A stretch of 64,000 bases of DNA from Clostridium beijerinckii. GTDB taxonomy: Bacteria > Bacillota > Clostridia > Clostridiales > Clostridiaceae. This document shows positions 1-8,493 of this stretch, one piece after another. Position numbers and translations under genes: made by a program. Position 1 is the first letter of the stretch, and each line of letters begins with the position of its first letter. A model generated the notes under the pieces. That model saw nothing but the letters and a program-made list of their open reading frames with translations. It made no database searches and had not been told where the DNA came from. The stretch covers positions 809,501-873,500 of the forward strand of contig NZ_CP144906.1 of assembly GCF_036699995.1 (NCBI RefSeq), given 5' to 3'.

Positions 1-1
1 G

Positions 2-277
2 AAAGAAGCAATTATTACTATTGATGAGGAATATGGAACTGGTAGAGAGGTGGAGGCTGATCTTGGGGGATTTGTTTTATTATTAGAATCAGAGACTGAC
101 GTAAAAGAATTAAAAGTTGATAAGTTGAATGGATTACTTGCCGAATATACTGATGAAATCAAGAGTGATGATGGTACTAAATACTATTCATCACTTTTTC
201 TATTATCCTCAGATTATGCAATAATGGTTTATTCAAACAAAGAGTTACATGAATTATTATTAAGAAAGGTGTTGTAG
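2..277 (+). CDS. Unknown protein, 5' end outside window (partial)
   Basis: The frame is open to the first base of the window, so the start lies to the left; the in-frame GTG at 50 is inside the gene and not a convincing start. At least 91 acidic residues are visible, ending in HELLLRKVL. I do not recognise a family. It is followed after 5 bases by another small gene on the same strand, so the two are probably cotranscribed. Both sit at the left of the integrated element whose recombinase is at 10.8-12.4 kb. Confidence 0.6.
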   Translation, partial: KEAIITIDEEYGTGREVEADLGGFVLLLESETDVKELKVDKLNGLLAEYTDEIKSDDGTKYYSSLFLLSSDYAIMVYSNKELHELLLRKVL

Positions 278-282
278 TTAAT

Positions 283-603
283 ATGGCAAAGCAGAGTAAA
301 GAAATAATTGAAGAAAGGAAAATAGTGAAAGAAACTAAATATTGTGAAATATACAAAGCTGTGTCTATTATTGATGATGAATATTATAGCAGTATTGAGA
401 AAATTAGAGTAAAGCAAAAGGAGAGAGAGGAAATTCGTTTTGCCTTATATAAGAATACTTTTAAGATGGAGCGCCAATTTATTCCAAGAAGTTTGGATTT
501 AACGGAGAAGCAATTATTGGAGTTGATTGGAAAAGCTATTGAAGGAAAAGTGCTTTCAGAGGAATTTGTAAATTTGCTTAGAGAGAAATTAAATAAAAAG
601 TAA
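283..603 (+). CDS. Unknown small basic/charged protein
   Basis: Encodes 106 residues. The first half is very rich in Lys/Glu (helical, possibly coiled coil) and the second half carries a hydrophobic helix pattern (LTEKQLLELIGKAIEG). No catalytic motif or membrane segment is visible and I do not recognise the family. The start ATG lies 5 bases after the stop of the preceding gene, with AGAAAGG upstream as a weak ribosome site, which suggests translational coupling. A hairpin with a T-tract follows directly, so this is the last gene of its unit. Confidence 0.6.
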   Translation: MAKQSKEIIEERKIVKETKYCEIYKAVSIIDDEYYSSIEKIRVKQKEREEIRFALYKNTFKMERQFIPRSLDLTEKQLLELIGKAIEGKVLSEEFVNLLREKLNKK

Positions 604-606
604 AAG

Positions 607-647
607 CTTAATTGCCATATGAAGGTGATTAAGTTTTTATTATTTTT
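607..647 (+). terminator. Rho-independent terminator
   Basis: The arms CTTAAT (607-612) and ATTAAG (628-633) pair, with a CC/GG extension toward the loop, followed by a run of T (TTTTTATTATTTTT). It closes the two-gene unit at the left edge. Confidence 0.55.
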
Positions 648-659
648 AGGAGGAATAGC

Positions 660-755
660 ATGATGAAATATTTGAAATACTTATTAATTATTAATAAAGG
701 CAAAATAACTTTTAAAGAATATGAAGATGTGGTTGGTAATGAATGTGAAAGATAA
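660..755 (+). CDS. Small ORF (31 aa) upstream of and overlapping the radC-like gene
   Basis: An excellent AGGAGG (648-653) sits 6-7 bases before ATG 660 (or 663), the best ribosome site in this stretch. The frame gives a 31-residue peptide starting MMKYLKYLLIINKGK and ending NECER. It overlaps the start of the RadC-like gene by 17 bases, so it may be a leader peptide that couples translation into that gene, which has no good ribosome site of its own. No family is recognisable. Confidence 0.4.
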   Translation: MMKYLKYLLIINKGKITFKEYEDVVGNECER

Positions 756-1200
756 AACTCCATCGAAAAGAATAAGGATTGTTTCAATAAAAATGGTGAG
801 AGCAGCAAGTGTTTTATATGATATAAGAAAAATAGGCTCACCTAAGGATGGCGTAGAACTAGGGAAAAAGTTTCTAGATGATGCAGATAGGGAGCAACTT
901 TTAGTATGTTGCCTTGATACAAAGAATCAGCCAACTGCAATAAATGTAGTTTCAGTAGGTAGCCTAAATAGTTCCATAGTTCATCCAAGAGAAGTGTTCA
1001 AACCTGCAACTCTAGGAAATTCAGCTTCAATAATATTATTTCATAATCATCCATCAGGTGATCCAGCGCCATCAAGAGAGGACATAAGTATAACAGAAAG
1101 AATAAGAGAGAGTGGAAGGATGCTTGGTATTGAATTGATAGACCATATAATCATAGGAAATGATTCATATTGTAGTCTAAAGGAAAAAGGTATAATTTAA
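739..1200 (+). CDS. RadC-like JAB/MPN domain protein
   Basis: The product (153 aa from ATG 739) is a stand-alone JAB/MPN domain of the RadC (UPF0758) family without the N-terminal helix-hairpin-helix region. The JAMM metal motif is visible as FHNHPSGDPAPSRED: His, His and Asp ligands plus the conserved Ser, with the upstream Glu in HPREVF. Short RadC forms of this kind are common on plasmids, phages and integrative elements; the biochemical role is unsettled despite the historic DNA repair name. The frame also opens at 721 and 727, but these lack ribosome sites; 739 is chosen because the 31-aa ORF with a strong site overlaps it and because homologues begin close to RIRIVSIKMVRAASV. It fits as an accessory gene of the mobile element. 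Confidence 0.85.
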   Translation: MNVKDKTPSKRIRIVSIKMVRAASVLYDIRKIGSPKDGVELGKKFLDDADREQLLVCCLDTKNQPTAINVVSVGSLNSSIVHPREVFKPATLGNSASIILFHNHPSGDPAPSREDISITERIRESGRMLGIELIDHIIIGNDSYCSLKEKGII

Positions 1201-1241
1201 AAAACATAATGAGTTTAAATAAGAAATGGAGTGACATAAAA

Positions 1242-1850
1242 ATGATTATAGCTAATAGTAATTTTTCAGAAATAATACAAATGTTTATTACCAATGAAAT
1301 AAATAATATAATCAATAAATATGGAAATATAGAAGAAAAGAATATTAAAAAGGTTGAGGTACTTATATCTAGAATTGATGATGAAGAATTCAAGCAAGAA
1401 TTATTGCAGAATTTTGATATGGCATTGAACTTAGCAACAGATATAGGTGATAATTATGTGGATAATAATGTAATTAAAATGTTATTGTGGATAAAAAATC
1501 ATACTAGATTAGATATAATGGTAAGCAAACTAATTAAAGTACTTGATGAAGTAAATGAATATGGATGTGCTTTAGTAAATGATAACACTATTATATATAA
1601 GAAAGGTGCTGACTTAAGAGATTTTGCCAAAGAAAAATTAGAATATATGTTAGAAGATGAATTTTATATTGATAAGTTATTTACAAAAGAAATGCTTATT
1701 GAAATGTGGAGGGATGGAACAAGTAAAAGCGATGCCATTAATGAATTGGTAGAAGGCGTTGAGGTTGAAGAACTTCTTGATATGGATGCACAACCAATGT
1801 TTGAGGATGACGATAATCAAGAGTATATATATGCAGTAATAGATTGTTAA
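1242..1850 (+). CDS. Unknown acidic protein
   Basis: About 202 residues from ATG 1242, which has GGAG at a good distance; the frame is also open from ATG 1209, which lacks a ribosome site. The protein is alpha-helical and acidic, with a very acidic tail (FEDDDNQEYIYAVIDC). The segment LFTKEMLIEMWRDGTSKSDAINEL looks like a small helix-turn-helix-sized repeat but is not diagnostic. I do not recognise the family. It follows the RadC-like gene by about 40 bases and is closed by a terminator, so the two probably form one unit. Confidence 0.6.
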   Translation: MIIANSNFSEIIQMFITNEINNIINKYGNIEEKNIKKVEVLISRIDDEEFKQELLQNFDMALNLATDIGDNYVDNNVIKMLLWIKNHTRLDIMVSKLIKVLDEVNEYGCALVNDNTIIYKKGADLRDFAKEKLEYMLEDEFYIDKLFTKEMLIEMWRDGTSKSDAINELVEGVEVEELLDMDAQPMFEDDDNQEYIYAVIDC

Positions 1851-1851
1851 T

Positions 1852-1888
1852 AAGGTTACTTTTCTAAAAGGAGAGGTAGCCTTTTTAT
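1852..1888 (+). terminator. Rho-independent terminator
   Basis: The arms AAGGTTAC (1852-1859) and GTAGCCTT (1876-1883) form an 8-bp stem with one G-T pair, followed by a T-rich run. It is placed right after the stop of the unknown acidic protein. Confidence 0.7.
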
Positions 1889-1924
1889 TATGTAAAAAAC
1901 AATAAAAGAGAGGAATGAAATTTT

Positions 1925-2234
1925 ATGTTTAATAAAGAAAATCGTTATGTTACAAAAGGAGTAAATGAAAACGTAGATATTAGATTACAGATTATAATTT
2001 GTTTCTTTAATTGATGAATTAAAGAAACAAATGGAGGTGGACTATCTACAGATATTTAATATATCACAAATTAATAAGAGCAGAATAGAAATTACCCATG
2101 AGCAGGAAATACCAGAATATAAAGCTATATATGAAATAGATGGTCAAGAGATTATATTAGAAAATGATGCAAAAATATATGTAATTGATGATGGAGAATA
2201 TTCTACAATGATTTTAGCAGAAGAATATTACTAA
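1925..2234 (+). pseudogene. DUF960-family protein, broken by a +1 frameshift
   Basis: From ATG 1925 the frame reads MFNKENRYVTKGVNENVDIR, the typical opening of small DUF960 proteins of Firmicutes, and stops at 2014. The rest of the domain continues in the next frame from about 2000 to 2234 as LIDELKKQMEVDYLQIF, then EIPEYKAIYEI and finally VIDDGEYSTMILAEEYY. One extra base around 2000-2006, in a T-rich stretch, explains the break; the intact family has a Trp codon there. The internal ATG at 2031 is therefore not a genuine start. It sits between the RadC-like and LRAT genes of the element. Programmed frameshifting is possible but I see no clear slippery site with a downstream structure. Confidence 0.7.
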
Positions 2235-2608
2235 TACTTATACTGATAAAGTCTAGAACAGAGTCGGTATTTTTAGGAAAGCAGAAATATAGTACTTAGT
2301 TAAAGACAAAGCATAATAGCTTAATGCTGTATAATAAGAAAATAACTGTTTTTGAAATATATATTATATTAATAGAAAAACGATACATGATTGTTATTTT
2401 ACTAGGAAGATAGAAAAAGGAACATAAAAATGAAGAATATTAGGATAGACATTGTAAGAATGGCAGCTGTTAATATAATGATGGCTGCTTCTTTTAATTG
2501 ATGTAAGAAAAAACGGAAGTTAATACGCAAAAAAACAACGAATGTTGGAATTATATGAAAAAAAGTAAAATAATTGGCTATAATTATAAATATATAGGAG
2601 GGATAGAG
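2235..2608. other. Intergenic stretch with a terminator-like hairpin
   Basis: No convincing gene. Around 2463-2488 the arms GCAGCTGT and ATGGCTGC form a hairpin followed by TTCTTTT, almost the same as the terminator at 3361-3397 after the next gene. A short reading frame runs across it from ATG 2430 (23 codons), but the hairpin explains this stretch better. Confidence 0.5.
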
Positions 2609-3316
2609 TTGAGTATATTTGCTGATATCATTTCAGGTGTAATTGATGCTGTGGATAGAGAAGTTCAAAAGACAGATAGAAAAATTAATGAGGGTTTGGA
2701 TAAGTTTGTAGATTTTGGTGAACGAATAGATGCTACTTTTGGAACTGGGGATTATAAATATAAAAGTAGTGAAGAAAGAGTGAAAAGAGTATTTCAATCA
2801 GAAGTTCCTATGGTTTATAGTAAAGAAAATTATGAACATGACGAGGAATATAAAACTGAAGCTGAATATGGAGATATAATAGGTGTGCATAGAGATCTTG
2901 GGTATGATCATTATGGTGTATATGTTAATGATAGTTGTATAATACATTTTGCATCGAAAAATAGTGATTTTGGAGATCAAGTAATTCATGAAACTAATTT
3001 AAGAGGTTTTCTTAGAGGTGATAAAGATTATTTTGTACTAAATTTTCCTAAAGTATATGGAAAACCTCGAAAGATAGAGAGATCTGAAATTTTCTTGCAT
3101 ATGCCATCTAACCATACTGACGTTATGAAGGAAATCTCATATAGATTATATAGCCAAGAAAAAACTGTAGAAAGAGCAAGGAGTAAAATGGGGAGCAAAG
3201 GATATAATTTGATATTTAATAACTGTGAACATTTTGCAATTTGGTGTAAAACAGGTATACATGAATCACATCAGATAAATGAGTTATTGGAAGATACAAA
3301 AAAGAGTTATATTTGA
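2609..3316 (+). CDS. LRAT-domain (NlpC/P60 superfamily) protein
   Basis: The product is 235 residues from the TTG at 2609, chosen because AGGAGG lies just before it; the frame is open upstream to ATG 2555 without a ribosome site. The C-terminal half has the lecithin:retinol acyltransferase (LRAT) hallmarks: GDIIGVHRDLGYDHYGVYV with the catalytic His, and NNCEHFAIWC with the catalytic Cys. Family members are thiol acyltransferases/hydrolases of the permuted NlpC/P60 fold, and bacterial ones are often carried by mobile elements with unknown substrates. The N-terminal 60 residues are amphipathic (SIFADIISGVIDAVDREV) and could contact membrane. No signal peptide is seen. It stands alone between two similar hairpin terminators. 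Confidence 0.75.
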   Translation: MSIFADIISGVIDAVDREVQKTDRKINEGLDKFVDFGERIDATFGTGDYKYKSSEERVKRVFQSEVPMVYSKENYEHDEEYKTEAEYGDIIGVHRDLGYDHYGVYVNDSCIIHFASKNSDFGDQVIHETNLRGFLRGDKDYFVLNFPKVYGKPRKIERSEIFLHMPSNHTDVMKEISYRLYSQEKTVERARSKMGSKGYNLIFNNCEHFAIWCKTGIHESHQINELLEDTKKSYI

Positions 3317-3360
3317 TAGAATATTAATTAAGAATTATTAAGTGTACTGAATTCTAAATA

Positions 3361-3397
3361 GCAGCTGTTAAATAATGATGGCTGCTTATTTTTTTTA
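3361..3397 (+). terminator. Rho-independent terminator
   Basis: GCAGCTGT (3361-3368) pairs with ATGGCTGC (3378-3385) and is followed by TTATTTTTTTTATT. It ends the LRAT gene. Nearly the same hairpin is found at 2463-2488 before that gene. Confidence 0.75.
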
Positions 3398-3562
3398 TTC
3401 AATTTAATAAAAGATATGATAAATGCATCAAAAAGTAATTGAAATTAGTAATAATATAGTCTAATTAGTATTAAAAATTCATTTGATTTCTTAATATTTA
3501 TAAAAAGAACTGGATAGCCAAAATGCTGATTTTCCTTGAAAATCAATGAATCTGAGAAAAAG

Positions 3563-3587
3563 ATATACCCCAAAAATTGGGGTATAT
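3563..3587 (-). terminator. Palindromic terminator of the minus-strand replication-type unit
   Basis: ATATACCCCAA (3563-3573) and TTGGGGTATAT (3577-3587) form a perfect 11-bp inverted repeat with a 3-base loop. Read on the minus strand it is followed by CTTTTTCT, and it lies about 55 bases after the stop of the gene ending at 3642, so I read it as that unit's terminator. Because that gene resembles replication proteins, a role in an origin cannot be excluded. Confidence 0.6.
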
Positions 3588-3641
3588 TTCATATAGATAT
3601 ATCTAGATTTTTGGGATGTATTTAAAATTAAATCATTTTTA

Positions 3642-4172
3642 CTAGCTGGCTCTGATGTGGAACATAGAAAGAAGAGTTGAATCAATTCTATTTCCTTGGT
3701 AAGCAATTCTTGGGTCAAGATAATAATTCACACTTCTTTTAACCTTAACAGAAGCAAATACTCCTTTTTTAACTAAGGAAGCCATATATTTATCTACTGC
3801 ATTTTGTCTAATTCCAAGAACTGTTTCTAGATCTTTTTTTATCATTGGAGTACCGTCTTCATTTGTGATAAGGTTGTTCTCATATGTTATATGATAGGAT
3901 AGAATACTAATAATACCCATTTCAGCAACAGAAAGGCCATATGTCTTTTTAATTTGTTGAATATAAGACTTGAAATTCTTATTAAAGTACTTCTCAGGTG
4001 TCCATGGATGTCTAGTATCCCCTTTAACAGAAATGGAAAAAAGGGGAACTTCCATTCCCTCACGTTCCATTTTTTTCTTCTCCTCTAAAATAGCATTAGC
4101 AAGTCTATTGTGAACAGCAATGGCATTTCTTGTTTTTTCCATACCTATTTCAGCATTAGTTTTCTTTTTCAT
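3642..4172 (-). CDS. Winged-helix protein, replication-initiator (RepL)-like
   Basis: 176 residues from the ATG at 4172 (an ATG at 4184 is in frame but has no ribosome spacing). The centre looks like a winged-helix domain: KTYGLSVAEMGIISILSYHI, then TPMIKKDLETVLGIRQNAVDKY as the recognition helices, then KVKRSVNYYLDPRIAYQGNR as the wing. The closing phrase (reading roughly tyr-leu-asp-pro, then gly-asn-arg) resembles the end of firmicute plasmid RepL and related phage proteins. It overlaps the end of the upstream minus-strand gene, so the two are translationally coupled. Its role is inferred: DNA binding for replication or for control of the element. Confidence 0.5.
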   Translation of the reverse strand: MKKKTNAEIGMEKTRNAIAVHNRLANAILEEKKKMEREGMEVPLFSISVKGDTRHPWTPEKYFNKNFKSYIQQIKKTYGLSVAEMGIISILSYHITYENNLITNEDGTPMIKKDLETVLGIRQNAVDKYMASLVKKGVFASVKVKRSVNYYLDPRIAYQGNRIDSTLLSMFHIRAS

Positions 4173-4626
4173 TGTAACCACCATCCTTAGTGACTAAAGA
4201 AAAATAAGTATCTAGCAGTTCATTAAGGAAGGCTGATATATTTTCAATGATACCTTCTTCTTTTAAAGTCTTTAAAGCTTGAATATTATTTTTGGTGAAA
4301 TAACAGCTCATTCTAGTATGTTTGAACTTATATTTTTCACTATCATTCTTCTTGGGGCGACCTCTTTTATCTGCATGGTAGCCAAAACTTGATAGTTTAC
4401 TAAGTAATATTAATCTTTTCTTTACTTGTAAGTCTAATTTTTTCTGATAGTGATAAAATTCCGATTTACTCATAGAAGAAGTATCTTCTTTTCTTAGATT
4501 TTTGATTAGATCCTTACAGTCATTAAATTCTGATATAAGTTTCTTAATCTTTTCCTCATTTAATATTTGGAGATTATTTAGAAAAATCCTTTTAACTTTA
4601 GTTATTTGATTTGTAGTATTTTGCAT
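4156..4626 (-). CDS. Unknown DNA-binding-type protein (basic, AT-hook-like)
   Basis: 156 residues, starting after AGGAGG at a good distance. The middle is basic and contains KRGRPKK, which looks like an AT-hook minor-groove motif. The C-terminal part (IIENISAFLNELLDTYFSLV) could be a ribbon-helix-helix-type or dimerisation segment. I do not recognise a named family. It overlaps the winged-helix gene downstream by 17-29 bases, so they are one operon. An accessory plasmid-like partition or copy-control role would fit but is only a guess. Confidence 0.5.
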   Translation of the reverse strand: MQNTTNQITKVKRIFLNNLQILNEEKIKKLISEFNDCKDLIKNLRKEDTSSMSKSEFYHYQKKLDLQVKKRLILLSKLSSFGYHADKRGRPKKNDSEKYKFKHTRMSCYFTKNNIQALKTLKEEGIIENISAFLNELLDTYFSLVTKDGGYNEKEN

Positions 4627-4773
4627 TTTTGCATCCTCCTAAAAAATTATTTAATATAATGTTAATTTTGGGAGACCAAAAAATAATTAAAAATAGAATT
4701 GATGCAGGGGATAGAAAAGTGAGAAATAAGTGGATTTTCAAGGTGACCTAAAAATAATTCAATACAATAAAAT

Positions 4774-4800
4774 GACTATAAGGGAATTGTCCTTATAGTC
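4774..4800 (-). terminator. Terminator of the minus-strand HTH gene
   Basis: GACTATAAGG (4774-4783) and CCTTATAGTC (4791-4800) form a perfect 10-bp stem with a 7-base loop. On the minus strand a T-rich run (CATTTTATTG) follows. It is located 50 bases after the stop of the gene at 4850-5296. Confidence 0.7.
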
Positions 4801-4849
4801 CTGAAAATAAATTTATAACGTACTTAAATTAATTAGAATAACTACTCTG

Positions 4850-5296
4850 TCATTTTTTTAATGCAATTCTAACAGCTTCACAAAAAGTTGAAAATCCAAC
4901 TGGGGTTGCACTTACTGCTATAAATTTACCATCCTTACCTTGTGTAATCTCATACCAGTTATCATCTCTTATGTTAGTAAAGGCTTCCTCTAAACTTCTA
5001 TAATTATTTTTACTATATTTTATTTTAATAAGTTCTATCAAATCTTCAGTTAATTTAAATTTCTGCCTATTTCGAGTATCATATTTCGAGCGGTTTATGA
5101 TAAAGTCTTTTGAATCATAAATGTTATAATTTTCATTGGGATTCGATTCTTTAAACTGTTGAAAGTTATCCTCAAATTCTTTAATGCACTTAGTTATTGT
5201 ATCTCTATGAACACCCAGTAATCTTGATATTTCTCTTTTTGAGGTATTTTTACACCACATATCAAATATTTCATACTTTTTCTCATAGCTTATCAT
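4850..5296 (-). CDS. Helix-turn-helix protein, resolvase/transposase-like N-terminus
   Basis: 148 residues with a clear N-terminal HTH: YEIFDMWCKNTSKREISRLL followed by GVHRDTITKCIKEF, the pattern found in resolvase-, sigma- and transposase-type HTH domains. The remainder (about residues 70-148) is not a catalytic domain I recognise; it includes WYEITQGKDGKFIAVSATPVGF. The start is supported by AAGGCGGT a few bases before the ATG. It is transcribed divergently from the primase-helicase and has its own terminator, which suits a regulator of the element's replication genes. Confidence 0.6.
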   Translation of the reverse strand: MISYEKKYEIFDMWCKNTSKREISRLLGVHRDTITKCIKEFEDNFQQFKESNPNENYNIYDSKDFIINRSKYDTRNRQKFKLTEDLIELIKIKYSKNNYRSLEEAFTNIRDDNWYEITQGKDGKFIAVSATPVGFSTFCEAVRIALKK

Positions 5297-5562
5297 TTCA
5301 TACCGCCTTACAAATATATATTTTATTTATTGTAGCATAACATGGTACAAAATTCACATGGAAAACATACTCTAACAGTTCTATGAAGGCATAAAATTTT
5401 ATTTATTGCCTGAACTACCTTATAAAAAACGAAAAATAATTTTTTTGTATATAGTTTTTAAGGAGGTGTTTTTGTGAAATAAAGTTTTAAAATTATCTGT
5501 TATACTTCAGGAGTTAAAAAATTAGAAATTCAAAGAATTAAAAAATGAAAGGATAAGAAGTT
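5297..5562. other. Divergent control region between HTH gene and primase-helicase
   Basis: 266 bases of high AT content hold the promoters of both divergent genes. An AAGGAGGTG at about 5460-5468 precedes only a two-codon frame (GTG AAA stop), so it is either a chance site or the relic of a lost start. The primase-helicase start at 5563 has a weak AAGGATAAG site. Confidence 0.4.
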
Positions 5563-8313
5563 ATGAACATTAAGAAGTTAGAAAATTTGAAAAACATTGC
5601 ATTACAATATATTAAAATGGACCTTCCCATAATCGAGTGTGACAGTAAAATACCTAAAAAGAAAGGTTGGAACAAGGTTAGCAAAACGGATCCAGAAGAA
5701 GTTAAAGACTGGTTTATAAAGTCCAAGTTCCCGGGGATTGGATTAGTGCTAGGAGGTGATTGCGGTATTGTTGGAATTGATATTGATGGTCCCTCGGCAG
5801 TTGAGTTATTACATGAAAAATCACAGGGAGATTTACCAGATACCTGGACTTATATAACACCAGGAAATGGGATGAGATATTTGTATCGTTTTCCTAAAAA
5901 TCTTAATGCAAAAAAGCGTACTTTTACATTAGAAGGAGAACACTCAGAGTTAGCATTTTTAGGTATAGGACAGCAGACTATTCTTCCAGGTTCATTGCAT
6001 CCAAATGGCGGTACATATGAGTGGGTGGAGAAAAAAAGCTATAAAGATCTAGAAATTGCAAATGCACCTGATTGGATGGTGAAAATAATGACTGAAAGTT
6101 CTGGTGTTAATCAAAGTAAACTAAACAATTTTGAAGATTCAAAATTACTTAGTGAGAGTATAATTAATTACCAATTAGGCAAATTTACTTCAAAATGCCT
6201 GCACTGCAAAAAGGCGTTAGAGCTTCAAGAAGGTGGTGGTCTTTCAGAGGATGAATGGTTTGAATTTGAAAATTTCTTTATAGCTTGTGGAAATGATCAA
6301 CTTGCATTTGCTTTTTCGGAGAAATCAAAGAAACATGATAAGCGAAGCGAAGAACGTATAGAGAAGCTTATAAATGAAAGAAATTCGGCAGATAAAAAAT
6401 ATGGTCCAGCTAAATGTACAAGCTTTGGCTGTTCTGAGAAGCAAATTTCTCTATGTTTTGGCAGTGCGAAAAAAGGAGATGATGGAGATTTACACTATAG
6501 TCCAAGTATCTTTCTAAATACTGTAACAAAAATTGTTCCACCCGAACTAGATGTGTATAAAGATTACATTCAAGCATTACAGGATATTGATGGGGTATAT
6601 CTAGATGAAAATGGAAGAATGTGCATTTTAACATCTGAAGGTACTAAAAAAGTAATCGCAAATTTTATATTAAGAATAGTTAAAAATGTAGTTGCGACAG
6701 ATGGTATGGTTACAGATAGCTCCATTATAGTCGAAGGAGTACTTGAAGGTGGAAGAGTATTGGAACCAAAGGAAGTGAAAATAAATGAATTTGAGCGTTT
6801 AGACTGGCTTATTAAGGCTTGGGGGGTAGCTCCAGTAATTTATTCTGGTTATGGGGTAAAAGACAAAGTTAGAGAAATTATTCAGCGTGTTAGTAAAAAT
6901 ATTGAAATACAAATGCTATACAAGCACATTGGATGGGCTAAGTTACAAGATGATTCACTTGCATATTTGCATGGAAATGGTGCAGTAGGTGTGGACAACG
7001 TCGATGTCAAACTTGATTCATCTTTAAAGTGCTATTCTTTTCCACCAAGGGCTATGAATATTAAAGAAGCGATAAGTTCAAGTTTAAAAATATTGAAAAC
7101 TACACCTTTGAAAATTAGTATTCCATTATTAGCACTTGTTTATATTTCACCACTTGTTTATTTTTTTCAACAGGCTGATTTATCTCCAAACTTTATTATT
7201 TGGTTATACGGACGTACAGGAAGTAGAAAAACAGCATTGTCATTAGCTATGTTATCTCACTTTGGTTACTTTAACTCACCACCAGCTTCATTTAAGGATA
7301 CAGCAAACTTCATTGAGAAAAAAGCTTACGTGGTAAAAGATTCATTACTTCTAATTGATGATTTTCATCCAAATGGAGCTGATAGTGAAGTGAATTTAAT
7401 GGCTAAAACTGCAGAACGTGCTATTCGTATTTATGGAGATCGAGTAGCTAGAGGTCGTTTAACTTCAACTACAGAATTTCAAGAAACATATGTACCTCGT
7501 GGTATGGCACTGGTTACAGGTGAAGATCTTCCAACTGGACAGTCTGCCAATGCGCGATTCCTTGCTATTGAATTGTTGGATGGTGATGTTAACCTGGAAA
7601 ATTTAACATTTTTACAGAATAATAGAGAACTACTTAATCAGTCGATGCTTTCTTACATTGGATGGTTACAAAAGAATTCAACCAAGCTCCCGGAATTTGT
7701 AAAAAGTAATTTTTACAAGCGACGATCTGATTTTTTTGGTGAAAATGTACATGGAAGGTTAACTGATACAGCTGCTTATTTAGAAGTAGCTTTTTCACTT
7801 TTTCTTACTTTTGCAAGAAAAAATAAAGCAATTTCGGAGAAAAGATATAAAAAGCTAAAACAAATAGCTCACAACTTATTTAAAAAAGCAATTATAAATC
7901 AAAGTGAGGTAATTGTAGAGCAAAAACCAGAAAAAATTTTCATGGATACGTTGAATGAATTAATCAACTCAAATAAAGTTTACCTACTTGATAAAAATTC
8001 ACCTGATAATGATTCACTTATAATTGGTGGGGGAAATAATCATATAGGATTTTATGATGATAAGTTTTATTACCTTTATCCTTTAGTAGCATACACTTGT
8101 GTAAATAGTTTACTTTCTAAGAATAAAAAGATGCTTCCTGTTACAGAAAAGATACTATGGAAAAACCTTGCAGATGCAAGGATGATTCAAATTGAATCAT
8201 CTAAGTCTGGAAATAACCAAAACCTTCGAAAAGTAACTGTACCATCAACAAAGAAAGGTGAAAAAGTGCGAATGAGATTGTTACACATACACAAAGAATT
8301 TTTAGAAATATAA
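5563..8313 (+). CDS. Primase-helicase: N-terminal prim-pol domain and DUF927-type ATPase
   Basis: A 916-residue protein. Residues 1-180 look like a bifunctional primase/polymerase (archaeo-eukaryotic primase fold): GIGLVLGGDCGIVGIDIDG carries the D73-x-D75 metal motif, and ILPGSLHPNGGTYEW is the conserved later block. Four cysteines around residues 211-302 (SKCLHCKK, CTSFGC) may form a zinc site. Residues 400-750 are a DUF927-like ATPase with P-loop YGRTGSRKTALS (G550-T557) and Walker B LLLIDDFHPNG. The P-loop has Arg where most have the last Gly, a variant I know from ATPases of mobile elements. It would prime and unwind DNA for autonomous replication of the element. It is the largest gene of the element and stands opposite the HTH gene. 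Confidence 0.8.
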   Translation: MNIKKLENLKNIALQYIKMDLPIIECDSKIPKKKGWNKVSKTDPEEVKDWFIKSKFPGIGLVLGGDCGIVGIDIDGPSAVELLHEKSQGDLPDTWTYITPGNGMRYLYRFPKNLNAKKRTFTLEGEHSELAFLGIGQQTILPGSLHPNGGTYEWVEKKSYKDLEIANAPDWMVKIMTESSGVNQSKLNNFEDSKLLSESIINYQLGKFTSKCLHCKKALELQEGGGLSEDEWFEFENFFIACGNDQLAFAFSEKSKKHDKRSEERIEKLINERNSADKKYGPAKCTSFGCSEKQISLCFGSAKKGDDGDLHYSPSIFLNTVTKIVPPELDVYKDYIQALQDIDGVYLDENGRMCILTSEGTKKVIANFILRIVKNVVATDGMVTDSSIIVEGVLEGGRVLEPKEVKINEFERLDWLIKAWGVAPVIYSGYGVKDKVREIIQRVSKNIEIQMLYKHIGWAKLQDDSLAYLHGNGAVGVDNVDVKLDSSLKCYSFPPRAMNIKEAISSSLKILKTTPLKISIPLLALVYISPLVYFFQQADLSPNFIIWLYGRTGSRKTALSLAMLSHFGYFNSPPASFKDTANFIEKKAYVVKDSLLLIDDFHPNGADSEVNLMAKTAERAIRIYGDRVARGRLTSTTEFQETYVPRGMALVTGEDLPTGQSANARFLAIELLDGDVNLENLTFLQNNRELLNQSMLSYIGWLQKNSTKLPEFVKSNFYKRRSDFFGENVHGRLTDTAAYLEVAFSLFLTFARKNKAISEKRYKKLKQIAHNLFKKAIINQSEVIVEQKPEKIFMDTLNELINSNKVYLLDKNSPDNDSLIIGGGNNHIGFYDDKFYYLYPLVAYTCVNSLLSKNKKMLPVTEKILWKNLADARMIQIESSKSGNNQNLRKVTVPSTKKGEKVRMRLLHIHKEFLEI

Positions 8314-8320
8314 AAAATAA

Positions 8321-8351
8321 TTTAGGGCTTGTGGGTAATGCAAGCTCTAAA
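8321..8351 (+). terminator. Hairpin after the primase-helicase
   Basis: TTTAGGGCTTG (8321-8331) pairs with CAAGCTCTAAA (8341-8351), with one G-T pair and a 9-base loop. A T-tract is missing, so it may stabilise or attenuate the transcript rather than end it. Confidence 0.45.
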
Positions 8352-8493
8352 TCAAACAGAAATTAGATAGAAAATGATAAATAAAAATATTTGATTAATG
8401 GTACAAATTTCACTTGGAACAAATTATTCAACAAATATATATGGGCAATTATATAAAGATTTAGCCTACTATTTTATAAGGGGAGGTGAAAAA

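Noticed and set aside
2031..2234. 67-residue stand-alone gene from ATG 2031
   Set aside because: The upstream sequence in the neighbouring frame is the missing N-terminus of the same DUF960 domain, so this is the back half of a broken gene.
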